From positions 372,001 through 436,000 of the forward strand of contig NZ_CP070969.1 of the NCBI RefSeq assembly GCF_017086365.1: a DNA stretch of 64,000 bases. Reading direction: 5' to 3'. Below are positions 1 to 8,808 of the stretch, one piece after another. The DNA comes from Paenibacillus tianjinensis (GTDB taxonomy: Bacteria > Bacillota > Bacilli > Paenibacillales > Paenibacillaceae). Every line of letters begins with the position of its first letter. Within the stretch, counting starts at the first letter, position 1. The position numbers and the translations under genes were made by a program. The notes under the pieces are model-generated. The model was not told the origin of the DNA. It saw only the letters and a list, made by a program, of their open reading frames with translations, and did not search any database.

Positions 1-1602
1 GAGCCGGATGTCGAGGACACGATTTCGATTCTGCGCGGCTTGAAGGAGCGGTTCGAGGTGCATCATGGGGTCAAAATCCATGACAGCGCACTTGTTGCTG
101 CGGGCGTGTTATCCAACCGCTATATCACCGACCGCTTCCTGCCGGATAAGGCGATTGATCTGGTGGATGAAGCCTGCGCAATGATCCGTACCGAGATTGA
201 CTCCATGCCGGGTGAGATGGATGAGGTTACCCGCCGCCTGATGCAGATGGAGATTGAAGAAGCCGCGCTGAAAAAGGAAACCGACGATGCCAGCGCCCGC
301 CGCCTGGAGATCCTGCAGCGGGAGCTGGCGGATCTGAAAGAGAAACATCTGGGCATGACGGCCCGCTGGGAGAAGGAAAAGTCAGCAATTCAGGGCATCC
401 GCGACCTGAAAAAAAGACTGGAGCAGGCCCGCAAAGACCTGGTTGACGCGCAGGAGGCCTACGACCTGAATAAGTCAGCGGAGCTGAGCTACGGCATTAT
501 TCCTGAGCTGGAGAAGCAGGTTAAGGCTGCCGAGGAAGCGGCCCAGCAGGATCAGGAGAGCCGGCTGCTGCGCGAGGCTGTGACCGAAGAGGAGATCGCC
601 GATATCGTGTCCCGCTGGACCGGAGTTCCGGTCAGCAGACTGGTGGAAGGCGAGCGGGATAAGCTGCTGCGGCTGGAGGAGACGCTGCATGAGCGGGTCG
701 TCGGGCAGGAGGAGGCGGTGTCGCTTGTGGCTGACGCCGTGCTGCGTGCCCGGGCCGGAATTAAGGACCCGAACCGTCCGATCGGTTCGTTCCTGTTCCT
801 CGGCCCGACTGGTGTCGGCAAGACGGAGCTGGCGAAAGCGCTGGCCGTCTCACTGTTCGACCGGGAGGACGGCATGATCCGTATCGACATGTCAGAGTAC
901 ATGGAGAAGCACAGCGTCTCCCGGCTCGTGGGTGCGCCTCCGGGATATATCGGCTATGAGGAAGGCGGCCAGCTTACGGAGGCGGTCCGCCGCCAGCCGT
1001 ACACCGTTGTACTGCTGGACGAAGTGGAAAAGGCGCACCCGGATGTCTTCAACATCCTGCTGCAGCTGCTGGATGACGGGCGGCTGACCGATTCCCAAGG
1101 CCGGATCGTGGATTTCAAGAACACGATTGTTATAATGACTTCTAATATCGGCTCGCCGCATCTCATCCAGGGTACAGATGATAACGGGGAGCTGACGCAG
1201 GCGGTCAAAGACCGGGTGATGAAGGAGCTGAGCGGCCATTTCCGTCCTGAATTCCTGAACCGGGTGGATGACATTGTAATGTTCAAGCCGCTGACGCTGG
1301 GCGAAATCGGGCAGATTGTTGTCAAACTGGCGGATGGTTTGCGTACACGTCTGGCTGAACGGGGAATCGGCCTTACGCTGAGCGAAGCGGCGGTGCGGTT
1401 CATTGCCCGGGAGGGCTTCGATCCAGTGTACGGCGCAAGACCGCTGAAACGCTTCATCCAGCGCAGCCTGGAGACTCCCGTTGCGCGGGCGCTGATCGCT
1501 GGGGAAGCGGAGGAAGGCTCAATCCTGGCGGTTGATGAGGCGGACGGCAGGCTGAATGTGGCCATCCGGCGTCCTGAGGCGGCTGGAGCGCCTAGGGTTT
1601 AA
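1..1602 (+). CDS. clpB: ATP-dependent chaperone ClpB, C-terminal part (5' end outside window)
   Basis: ClpB is a hexameric AAA+ disaggregase that works with DnaK to pull apart aggregated proteins in the cytoplasm. The reading frame is open from base 1, so the gene starts upstream and 533 residues are visible. They cover the end of the first AAA module, the long charged coiled-coil middle domain (about bases 200-560), and the whole second AAA module. That module has Walker A GPTGVGKT at bases 802-825, Walker [12 protein letters not shown] near 1010, the pore-loop segment [13 protein letters not shown], and the sensor-2 arginine in GARPLKR. The long middle domain argues for ClpB over ClpC or ClpE. 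The last residues match the usual ClpB end, so the 3' end is complete. No clear terminator follows. Confidence 0.95.
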   Translation, partial: EPDVEDTISILRGLKERFEVHHGVKIHDSALVAAGVLSNRYITDRFLPDKAIDLVDEACAMIRTEIDSMPGEMDEVTRRLMQMEIEEAALKKETDDASARRLEILQRELADLKEKHLGMTARWEKEKSAIQGIRDLKKRLEQARKDLVDAQEAYDLNKSAELSYGIIPELEKQVKAAEEAAQQDQESRLLREAVTEEEIADIVSRWTGVPVSRLVEGERDKLLRLEETLHERVVGQEEAVSLVADAVLRARAGIKDPNRPIGSFLFLGPTGVGKTELAKALAVSLFDREDGMIRIDMSEYMEKHSVSRLVGAPPGYIGYEEGGQLTEAVRRQPYTVVLLDEVEKAHPDVFNILLQLLDDGRLTDSQGRIVDFKNTIVIMTSNIGSPHLIQGTDDNGELTQAVKDRVMKELSGHFRPEFLNRVDDIVMFKPLTLGEIGQIVVKLADGLRTRLAERGIGLTLSEAAVRFIAREGFDPVYGARPLKRFIQRSLETPVARALIAGEAEEGSILAVDEADGRLNVAIRRPEAAGAPRV

Positions 1603-1653
1603 GCCTGCTGAGTGCTGCCGCTGTTCAACTTAAGCTAACTCCATAAAGCAAAT

Positions 1654-2100
1654 AGCTGCACTTCATACAGTTAAATGCACCGGCAATTGTTACATCGCAG
1701 GTGAAGCTGTATTTAGTGCAGCTATTTTATGTTTTTCAGCTTAATTTGCCTATTGAGGGAATTTTAATTGCACCAAATACAGCTACAAACCCAATTGGGT
1801 GTTTTTAACTCAAAGCAGCTGTACAGAGTGCAATTAGAGTAATACATAAGCGATATTTGGGCAGATTTGTTCACACTGGAGGCTGTATATGGAGCGAAAA
1901 GTGGTTATCCGCGGAATCTATTGCAAAATATGCAGCAGATTTCCGGCGGTTGGCCTAATATAGGGCTCCGATTGTACTTCATACAGTGGAATTCGCTGAT
2001 TTGCGGAAAAAAGGGGATTCCGGGCATAATCTGCTGCATCAAATGCAGCAGAATGCTGTTTGCGCCATTTTAAGGCGGATCTGCTGTACAAATTACAATC
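1654..2100. repeat. Intergenic stretch with degenerate 20-bp repeats (AGCTGYAY..TGCARCTA type)
   Basis: The 564-bp gap between clpB and the next gene has no convincing gene. It holds at least six related units of about 20 bp in both orientations: 1654-1673, 1705-1724, 1766-1785 (inverted), 1817-1836, 1971-1990 and 2083-2100. They share a core like AGCTGTATTTAGTGCAGCTA, itself a loose palindrome. A perfect 9-bp inverted repeat CTGCTGCAT/ATGCAGCAG lies at 2031-2051. A 68-codon open frame at 1867-2073 runs through the repeats, has no good ribosome site and was not called. Confidence 0.6.
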
Positions 2101-2166
2101 GAGCTGGCGGTCTTTTACGGCGACAATGATAGCGGAAATTCGCAGGAACCGCAGCCGTACGATTTC

Positions 2167-3426
2167 TCACAGCAGCTCACCCTTCTTCTGCAAATGACGG
2201 TACAGCAGATAAGCGAAGGCTGAACAGAGCAGGGCGCACAGGCCGATGAAGCCGTATCCCGCCTGCAGTCCGCGTAGCAGCCCTGCACCTTCCTCGGCAC
2301 CGGAGGAGAACAGCTGCTTGATCTCCTCGGTGATCGCGCCGATGAAGTAGTTACCCAGCACACTGGCTACGCCCATCAGGGTGACGATGAAGGTAATCGC
2401 CGTATCGCTGCCCTGGCGGTACCGGTCGGCGATCAGCGCCATAATGGTCGGATAGACCGGCGCGATGCCGACACCGGCAATAGCAAACAGGACGGCACCG
2501 GACTCCCCGAGCAGGATGGCAGCGAACGTGCACAGCCCGGAGAATGCGGAGAAAAGAATCAGCGAGAGGGCGAAGCCGATTTTGTCGGTCACGGGGCCGA
2601 GAATGAGCCGGGCCAGCGTGAAGCAGAGAAAAAAGGCGGACAGCATGCCCGCAGCAGAGGCGGAACGCCAGCCGTAGGCTTTTTCCAGAAAGTTAACCAG
2701 CCAGCCGCCGACCGCCAGCTCCGAAATAACACCGAACGACAGCACCGCGACCAGCAGCCAGATCACCGGATCGCGGGAGATGGACGATAACGGAATACGG
2801 TCCTCTGTCAGCGTAGCATCGCCCGGGAATTTGCCGAGAAAGGCCGGAATCATCGGGAGGACGGATAACATGAGAATAATCAGATAGACGCCCCGCCAAT
2901 CCAGCATATGGCCAAATATCGTGACGGTCATCAGCCCGGAAGAAATCAGCGGCGCGATGGTGGAGCTAAGACCATAGAAGAAATGGGACAGATTCATCAT
3001 CGTGCCGGTATTTTTCACAAAAATCCGCGCACCGAGCACCGCCAGGCCAATCTCCAGCATCCCGTTGCCGATATACATCAGGAAAAATGAGCTCGACAGC
3101 GCCGGGTAGCTATGAGACAGGAAGATGAACACGCCGGATACAGCCATTGAGCCGAAGGCGAGCAGGCTTACCGCCTTGATACCGATTTTACGGATTAATA
3201 GTGCAGTGAAGGTGCAGGCCAGCAGATAACCGAGCGAGTTCAGCGACAGCAGCGTCCCGAGCTGCATTTCATCCAGCCGGAGATCGCTCTGGATACGCGG
3301 GATAGCGGGCCCTTTAATATTTTCAGAAAAGCCAAAAATCAGAAAGCCGACGAATACGGTCAGCAGCTGCAGAATGTAATTGCGTTTGGATGATGATGCC
3401 GGTGTTGGACGGATGTCAGCCTTCAA
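2167..3426 (-). CDS. MFS transporter, FHS (fucose permease)-like
   Basis: A 419-residue integral membrane protein of the major facilitator superfamily with about twelve hydrophobic segments. The first half carries the typical loop after helix 2 (IRKIGIK) and the segment NLSHFFYGLSSTIAP, which resembles sugar/FHS-type porters. The likely role is proton-coupled uptake or export of a small solute; the substrate cannot be read from sequence. The start is set to a TTG codon at 3426 because AGGAGG lies 6 bases upstream. The in-frame ATG at 3453 lacks a ribosome site. The gene is monocistronic on the minus strand, with its 3' end facing the repeat-rich gap after clpB. Confidence 0.8.
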   Translation of the reverse strand: MKADIRPTPASSSKRNYILQLLTVFVGFLIFGFSENIKGPAIPRIQSDLRLDEMQLGTLLSLNSLGYLLACTFTALLIRKIGIKAVSLLAFGSMAVSGVFIFLSHSYPALSSSFFLMYIGNGMLEIGLAVLGARIFVKNTGTMMNLSHFFYGLSSTIAPLISSGLMTVTIFGHMLDWRGVYLIILMLSVLPMIPAFLGKFPGDATLTEDRIPLSSISRDPVIWLLVAVLSFGVISELAVGGWLVNFLEKAYGWRSASAAGMLSAFFLCFTLARLILGPVTDKIGFALSLILFSAFSGLCTFAAILLGESGAVLFAIAGVGIAPVYPTIMALIADRYRQGSDTAITFIVTLMGVASVLGNYFIGAITEEIKQLFSSGAEEGAGLLRGLQAGYGFIGLCALLCSAFAYLLYRHLQKKGELL

Positions 3427-3496
3427 GATGTACCTCCTGGATTTTGAAATCACTGGGTTTGGAGCCCAAACCGCATGAGGTCCATTATATCACCGT

Positions 3497-5209
3497 TCAC
3501 TCTGTCCAAGGAACCAGTTTGGGGTGCTGGTCGAGAATCGACTGATATTGCTCCATCCATCCGTAGACGCCGTCGGGGTCCAGCTGCATACAGCGTATAT
3601 ATTTATCGAGCCGGTATTCCGGCCGGGACCAGCCGAGATGCTTGAGCCGCAGATTGCTGAGCTGATGGGGCAATTCAAAAATATTCTCCGGGAGCCGTCC
3701 GCAGTGCTGCGGTGAGTCATTCCAGACATAGGGAAAATCCTCCCGGTAGCGGAGCAGGAACGGGCGGTAGCTCTGGTGGGAGCGCCAGTACATGTCTTCA
3801 CGGTAATGATGGTCGTCCCAGAAATCGTACAGCCGGAAGCAGAACAGGTCACAGTTGTCTTCCTGCAGCAGAATCTCTATATCCTGGGCGAAACGTGCCT
3901 CGAACATTTCATCCGCATCCAGGCTCAGAATCCACTCGGGTTTTGTTTTGACGACCTCTTCCCACTGCTGCTTGCGCAGCTCGGCTTCATTGCTGAACCT
4001 GGAGACGGTATTGTGCACAAGGTGAAGCGGGATACCCTGAAGAACTTCCCGGCAGATGTCCGCAGTGTCATCCGTGCTGCCGTCATCAATGATGACGGCC
4101 TCGTCAATGTATTTGCGGTGCTCCTGCAGTACTGTCCGCAGGAAGCGGGGAGCTTCGTTCTTGACGGCCATCATCAGCGTGAGCTTGGGCCGCTTGGCGG
4201 CCGCAGACGAAGCAGCTGCCCTAGCGGTATTAGGGGAATTCTCCGGCTGGGACAGCGGATCCTTATGAAGGCGGTTCTCCGCTTCCGCCGCCGACCACAT
4301 GACGGAAGCAGGCTCCGGATCCGGCCGGAGCTGCGGCTCGGCCGTTACCCCGGCCTTGTCTGCTGCCCCGGACTCAGATCCGCCCGCCGTCACCTCTGCG
4401 CTTGTAAGCCGGATGAAGTCTGTGACCTTGGCCAGGTCGCTATCCCGGTACAGATGCAGAGCCGGATAATGCGTATCCACATGGAGCGGAATGCCAAGGG
4501 CAGCGGCACGGATACAGAAGTGGCGGTCTTCTCCCCAGTAGGAAATATTCGGAATCCTGTCATAGCTGATTCCTGACTCAATGGCCCGGCGGCTGATCAG
4601 GGTGCATGCGCCGAGGCCGCCTACTTCATAAATTCCCGGCTGCTGGAGCCTGGACAGGAATAGCTGGAATCTGCGGTTGATCTCCTCCGGACCTACCTTT
4701 TCCCCGGGGAGAATCTCCCACTGGTTGTATTCATCATGCATCCAGACCTGCGGCTGCATTAAGGTGTCTGGCTGCCACTGGGTCCAGAATATCTCCGAAA
4801 TAATATCCTTCTCCGTCCGGATCAGATGAAGCAGCGTATCCGGATGGAGGATCAGGTCGGAATCAATCAGGAACAGATGATCATAGCCGAAGGCCTCTGC
4901 CCGGCGGATCATCAGGTTTTTGAAGCCGGCCACTTTCCAGACGAGGTCGGAATTCCAGAAATGAGTGGTATCATTGCGGATATACGCATCATGGAAGCCG
5001 GAGGACTGGTGGAAGACCTCGCTGCCGCCCGGGTCGAATTTCCGGAGCAGCTCACTTGCAGCATCATCCTCATTGTCATCGATAAAATAGTAATCCAGTG
5101 TCACTCCGTCACACCGCAGGCGCAGCAGTGAATTCAGGAACTCTTGCAGGATTTGCGGTTTTTGGTGAATCGGGCTGCCAACCAGCACCCGGGTCTTCGT
5201 CTCGCTCAT
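3497..5209 (-). CDS. Two-domain glycosyltransferase (family 2-like, tandem)
   Basis: A 570-residue soluble protein with two nucleotide-sugar transferase-like halves. The N-terminal half (residues 1 to about 290) has a DSD metal-binding motif at 116-118 (LIDSDLILHPD) and a GEDRHFC segment typical of GT-A folds. A linker rich in Ala, Ser, Pro and Glu follows. The C-terminal half (from about 335) is a canonical GT2: LMMAVKNEAPRFL, IIDDGSTDDT, then SLDADEMFE as the DXD motif. It probably builds a surface polysaccharide or decorates a spore or flagellar protein; acceptor and sugar are unknown. The start is the ATG at 5209, preceded by AGGAGGG at 7 bases. No membrane segment or signal peptide is seen. 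Confidence 0.8.
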   Translation of the reverse strand: MSETKTRVLVGSPIHQKPQILQEFLNSLLRLRCDGVTLDYYFIDDNEDDAASELLRKFDPGGSEVFHQSSGFHDAYIRNDTTHFWNSDLVWKVAGFKNLMIRRAEAFGYDHLFLIDSDLILHPDTLLHLIRTEKDIISEIFWTQWQPDTLMQPQVWMHDEYNQWEILPGEKVGPEEINRRFQLFLSRLQQPGIYEVGGLGACTLISRRAIESGISYDRIPNISYWGEDRHFCIRAAALGIPLHVDTHYPALHLYRDSDLAKVTDFIRLTSAEVTAGGSESGAADKAGVTAEPQLRPDPEPASVMWSAAEAENRLHKDPLSQPENSPNTARAAASSAAAKRPKLTLMMAVKNEAPRFLRTVLQEHRKYIDEAVIIDDGSTDDTADICREVLQGIPLHLVHNTVSRFSNEAELRKQQWEEVVKTKPEWILSLDADEMFEARFAQDIEILLQEDNCDLFCFRLYDFWDDHHYREDMYWRSHQSYRPFLLRYREDFPYVWNDSPQHCGRLPENIFELPHQLSNLRLKHLGWSRPEYRLDKYIRCMQLDPDGVYGWMEQYQSILDQHPKLVPWTE

Positions 5210-5364
5210 AGCCGAACCCTCCTGAATAGGGTTATCATGGTATAGAACATCTCCTTGCATCCACAAATAGATGATGTGAGTTATATATATTCAATATATT
5301 TAGAGATGTACGGGACTAACCCTAATTTTGCATGATTTCTAGGAAAAAGCGGGAGGTAGAGAAC

Positions 5365-5799
5365 ATGTCGGAAACAGTGAACAAGGTTAGATTATCACAA
5401 TGGGATGCGCTGTTATTGGAGTCCCTGCGGGGACGGGGCTGGTCGAATGAAGAGCTGCTGGCCATTACCTCTGCCGGAGAACTGCCGGTAGACAACAGTC
5501 CGTTCGAATTTGATTATCAGCAGCTTGCGGCTCTTGCAGGTGAGAAGCCGGAAGAATACCGGCAGGCGGTAATGGAAGGCTACCAGATTAAATACAATAC
5601 GATCCGCGGCATCCGCAGCTGGATCTCTGTTGCCCTCGGCCTCGAGCCGCAGCTGGAGCTGGAGGAAGGCAAGGAAGCGGTTGAGGTGTCCTTAAACGCT
5701 GACGAGAAAAAACGTGTGGAAAACGTTCTGTCCTTTGGCTGGGTGATCAACGCCGGACCGGAGTCCGGAGTCTACCGGATTGAGCCGATCCAGCGGTAA
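5365..5799 (+). CDS. Uncharacterised 144-residue protein
   Basis: I do not recognise this family. The product is a small, soluble, acidic protein with no signal peptide or membrane segment. The N-terminal half looks helical (LSQWDALLLESLRGRGWSNEELLAI, then a second helical block after EFDYQQLAALAG) and could be a degenerate helix-turn-helix, but no DNA-binding role can be claimed. The C-terminal part (NADEKKRVENVLSFGWVIN) is also mixed helix/strand. The start is the ATG at 5365 with GGGAGG 8 bases upstream. It is a single-gene unit closed by a strong terminator at 5818. Confidence 0.75.
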   Translation: MSETVNKVRLSQWDALLLESLRGRGWSNEELLAITSAGELPVDNSPFEFDYQQLAALAGEKPEEYRQAVMEGYQIKYNTIRGIRSWISVALGLEPQLELEEGKEAVEVSLNADEKKRVENVLSFGWVINAGPESGVYRIEPIQR

Positions 5800-5817
5800 G
5801 CCGCACTATAAATTAAA

Positions 5818-5853
5818 TTGCCTCCCGGCAACCAGCCGGGGGGCAATTTTTTT
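5818..5853 (+). terminator. Rho-independent terminator of the 5365 gene
   Basis: A 12-bp stem (5818-5829 with 5835-5846, one G-T pair) with a 5-base loop is followed by seven T residues. It lies 19 bases after the stop codon of the small unknown gene. Confidence 0.9.
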
Positions 5854-5961
5854 GGCAGATGGGGTTGGAAACTTATTATTCAGTGTCTGAAACGCGGGAA
5901 CAGGGATAGACGTATGATAAGAAGCATGGAATCGTTTAGGGGGAATCCTGCCGCCCGGTCT

Positions 5962-6804
5962 TTACTGCATATTCAGCTGAATTTTGCGGGTGCTGAGTAC
6001 GCCTTCCAGGCCGGTAGGGTCGTTACTTACTTTGCGGGATACAAAGGCTTCAGCCCGCTCCGAGGTGCGGATACGCACCGGCTTGGTCTCCATATGCACC
6101 AGTTCCCACATAACGTCAGCTACGGACTCTGCCGTCTGGGGCTCTACATTCCGCTGCAGAAAGGTTGCGGTGTAAGCATCGATTACCGGCTTATATTCGT
6201 CGTCCAGAATCCCGCCGGTGCCGGCTACATGCCCCAGCACGGTTTTGTTGAATTCTGTGGCAATCGCCCCTGCCTCCAGCAAAGTTACGTCGATGTTGAA
6301 TTGCGGTTTGTAATAGGTAGCCAGACTTTCCAGCAGCCCTTCTACCGCAAATTTGCTGGCGCAGTATATTTCATTCATCGGCTGTCCGACAAGTCCGCCT
6401 ACACTTGAAGTGGCCACGATATGAGCGTATCCGCTCTTGCGCAGCAGCGGCAGTGCGGCCCGGATCGTATGCATTACACCGTATACGTTGGTGTCGAAGA
6501 CGCGCTGAATATCTTCCACCGGCGCTTGTCCAAGTGCGCGGAGGTAGCCGAAGCCGGCATTTGCGAACAGCACATCCAGAGAGCCGTGCTCACGCTCAAT
6601 CTCGTCAATCACAAGCTGGATGCTGTCCGGATCTGTGACTTCGAGATGGACGAAATGCAGATGGGTCTCTTCGCAGTACAGCTCCTGGTCACGGGCCAGA
6701 TTCCGCGTGCCGGCGTATACAGTCCAGCCTTCACGGGCGAATTTCAAAGCCGTAGCCAGTCCGATTCCGGAAGAGGCGCCGGTAATGCAGATGATTTTGC
6801 TCAT
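5962..6804 (-). CDS. Short-chain dehydrogenase/reductase
   Basis: A 280-residue NAD(P)-dependent oxidoreductase of the classical SDR family. It has the TGASSGIG cofactor loop at residues 8-15, NAG in strand 4 (FANAGFG), and a catalytic Ser-Tyr-Lys set in ATSSVGG and YCASK. It most resembles the broad SDR subgroup annotated as 17-beta-hydroxysteroid-dehydrogenase-like, which does not fix the substrate. The start is the ATG at 6804; the upstream in-frame ATG at 6822 overlaps the GGAGG ribosome site itself. Single gene, divergent from the AI-2E-family gene at 7009. Confidence 0.88.
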   Translation of the reverse strand: MSKIICITGASSGIGLATALKFAREGWTVYAGTRNLARDQELYCEETHLHFVHLEVTDPDSIQLVIDEIEREHGSLDVLFANAGFGYLRALGQAPVEDIQRVFDTNVYGVMHTIRAALPLLRKSGYAHIVATSSVGGLVGQPMNEIYCASKFAVEGLLESLATYYKPQFNIDVTLLEAGAIATEFNKTVLGHVAGTGGILDDEYKPVIDAYTATFLQRNVEPQTAESVADVMWELVHMETKPVRIRTSERAEAFVSRKVSNDPTGLEGVLSTRKIQLNMQ

Positions 6805-6959
6805 TTTAAATGCAACCTCCAATGAATTAATTGTTGGATAAATTAGGAATTTCCAAACACATTATAGCATGTACCGGGTGCATCTCTCTTATGTCCGGCA
6901 TAAAGTCCGCATTTTCGCCTATTTTTACGGCCAGCTTAAGTTGTATCAAAGATTTCATT

Positions 6960-6986
6960 ACTGTAGACTATAATTAAGTCTATAGT
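6960..6986 (+). promoter_or_regulatory. -10 box inside an inverted repeat upstream of the AI-2E-family gene
   Basis: ACTGTAGACT (6960-6969) and AGTCTATAGT (6977-6986) form a 10-bp inverted repeat with one mismatch. A perfect TATAAT (6969-6974) lies in the spacer edge. A weak -35 (TCAAAG) sits 17 bases upstream. The placement suggests a repressor site over the promoter of the gene starting at 7009; the regulator is unknown. Confidence 0.5.
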
Positions 6987-7008
6987 AGTAAGCGAATGGA
7001 GAGGAACA

Positions 7009-8052
7009 ATGGAAGTATTTAAACGTTATTACGCAAATATAACGATCCGGCGCTTTGGAATACTGGTGCTGATCGGACTTCTGCTCTACAGTATCAGAGA
7101 CATGCTGAATTTAGTGCTCCTGACGTTTTTGATTGCTTACGTGATGAACAGTTTTCAGGTTCTGCTGACGAAGCGGATCAGCAAGTATATCCGGGTAAAC
7201 AGCAAGGTCATTATTATCGTGTTGTACCTGGCCCTTATCACCATGATTGTACTTGCCCTGGTAAAATACCTGCCCAAAGTGTTCGAGCAAATTAAGCAGT
7301 TAACCACCTTTTTATCGAATTTAACTCCCGAAGACATCCCGCAAAACCAGATTACCCAGTACATATTCGTTACGCTCAAGGATTTGAATTATCAGTCTTA
7401 TCTCAAGGGCGGAATTGACTATGTGTTCAAAATCAGCAACTGGGGCACCACCTTCGTATTATCCACCATTCTGAGCTTTGTTTTCATCCTGGAAAAAAGC
7501 CGCATCGTCAGCTTCACTTCCCGCCTGAGAGAGAGCAAGATATCCTGGTTCTACGTTGAGCTTGAGTATTTCGGCAAAAAATTCATTTCCTCCTTTGGCA
7601 AAGTCATTGAGGCGCAGATTCTGATCGCACTGTTCAATACCGTGTTCACCGTTATAGGGCTGTGGATTCTGGGCATGTTCTTCTCACCGTTCCCTTACCT
7701 GTTTGCGCTTTCTATCATGATTTTCCTGCTCAGTCTGATTCCGGTAGTCGGCTTTGTCATCTCGCTGGTTCCGCTTTGTATTATCGGCTATAATATCGGC
7801 GGGCTGGAAGTGGTCATCTATGTATTAGCTATGATCGCAGTGCTGCACTTTATGGAGGGTTATTTCCTGAATCCGAAGCTGATGTCCTCGAAGATGAACC
7901 TGCCCATGTTCTATACGTTTATCGTGCTGCTGTTCTCCGAGCATTACATTGGCGTATGGGGACTTATTCTCGGGATTCCGATCTTTGTATTCTTCTTGGA
8001 TATCCTTGAAGTTACCCGTGAAGAGCCCGGCAAGAAGCCGGAAATTTCATAA
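7009..8052 (+). CDS. AI-2E family (PerM/YhhT-type) transporter
   Basis: A 347-residue polytopic membrane protein of the AI-2E transporter family (PF01594). Two N-terminal hydrophobic helices (about 14-60) are followed by a third near 70-90, a soluble-looking region near 95-145, and a cluster of C-terminal helices containing the family-typical run LSLIPVVGFVISLVP and, later, GVWGLILGIPIFVFF. Members export autoinducer-2 or, in other clades, act as sodium/proton antiporters, so the substrate is open. The start ATG has GGAGAGGAACA just upstream. Monocistronic, ended by the hairpin at 8059. Confidence 0.88.
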   Translation: MEVFKRYYANITIRRFGILVLIGLLLYSIRDMLNLVLLTFLIAYVMNSFQVLLTKRISKYIRVNSKVIIIVLYLALITMIVLALVKYLPKVFEQIKQLTTFLSNLTPEDIPQNQITQYIFVTLKDLNYQSYLKGGIDYVFKISNWGTTFVLSTILSFVFILEKSRIVSFTSRLRESKISWFYVELEYFGKKFISSFGKVIEAQILIALFNTVFTVIGLWILGMFFSPFPYLFALSIMIFLLSLIPVVGFVISLVPLCIIGYNIGGLEVVIYVLAMIAVLHFMEGYFLNPKLMSSKMNLPMFYTFIVLLFSEHYIGVWGLILGIPIFVFFLDILEVTREEPGKKPEIS

Positions 8053-8058
8053 AACAGG

Positions 8059-8101
8059 AAAGGCAGCCCGTAAGCAGAATTGCTGAGAGGCTGCCTTTTT
8101 T
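8059..8101 (+). terminator. Rho-independent terminator after the AI-2E-family gene
   Basis: AGGCAGCC (8061-8068) pairs with GGCTGCCT (8089-8096) and is followed by a run of T residues to 8101. Confidence 0.85.
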
Positions 8102-8163
8102 GTAACTAACATAAGATATGTTGTCGCCTAAGTATGCAAATTCTAAGATTAAGTATGCGGCTA

Positions 8164-8556
8164 TCAGCCGAACGCGGTAGTGACACTTTGGGTTACAAGC
8201 TCTCGTAATTCGGCTTTTTGGACAGTGTACTGCTCTCTGGAAATGCTGCCGCTGGCCAGCCGTGAATCCAGCTGCTGAGTCAGCTGTGCGACCTGGAGGT
8301 TGATAACCTTATGGATATTCCCGCCGTTCTCTGCGGCAATATCCTTCAGGGACTTGCCGTCATACAGTGCCTCGTATAGCTCTTCGTCAGAAGACTGGTT
8401 CAGCGCATCCAGCAGTTCGTCCTTGTCCGCCACACTTGCGGAAGTGGACCATTTGGCTACCGGTAACGTGACGGCGGCCGGTTTGCCCCAGGCCGTTCCT
8501 CCGAAAGACATCGCTACAATCATTGTCCCAACGATCATTACTCGTTTTATGTTCAT
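8164..8556 (-). CDS. Small secreted protein of unknown function (130 residues)
   Basis: The product begins MNIKRVMIVGTMIVAMSFGGTAWG, a clear signal peptide with cleavage likely near residues 24-26, and no lipobox. The mature part is helical and charged: ELLDALNQSSDEELYEALYDGKSLKDIAAENG, then a Gln-rich helix and a C-terminal block RLASGSISREQYTVQKAEL that looks like the short SHOCT-type helical hairpin. The family is unknown to me. The start is the ATG at 8556 with AGAGG upstream; an upstream in-frame ATG at 8652 has no ribosome site. It is transcribed away from the giant SLH protein gene and may be a separate envelope component. Confidence 0.7.
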   Translation of the reverse strand: MNIKRVMIVGTMIVAMSFGGTAWGKPAAVTLPVAKWSTSASVADKDELLDALNQSSDEELYEALYDGKSLKDIAAENGGNIHKVINLQVAQLTQQLDSRLASGSISREQYTVQKAELRELVTQSVTTAFG

Positions 8557-8808
8557 ATAAATATCCTCTTTTCGTTTGCCGTAATGTGTATCAATCAAGG
8601 AGGCGTTGTTGTCAGTATAGGACTTTACTCTAATCCTATTGTAAATGACCAAGCTGATAGCAGCCTTAAATTTAATTAAATAATACCTTAAATTTTACTC
8701 TGAACTGACAGTGGGTTGACAGACCTTCCGTATACTCAAGAAATGGCTAATTACTTGCATGTTTATGCATGATATAGCAAATTTGCGCATATGGGGAGTG
8801 TTCAAAAG

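Noticed and set aside
1867-2073. 68-codon open frame in the gap after clpB
   Set aside because: It runs through repeat units and a hairpin, has no ribosome site, and the product has no recognisable features.
8701-8790. Promoter TTGACA..TATACT upstream of the SLH protein
   Set aside because: The two hexamers are only 9 bases apart, too close to act together.
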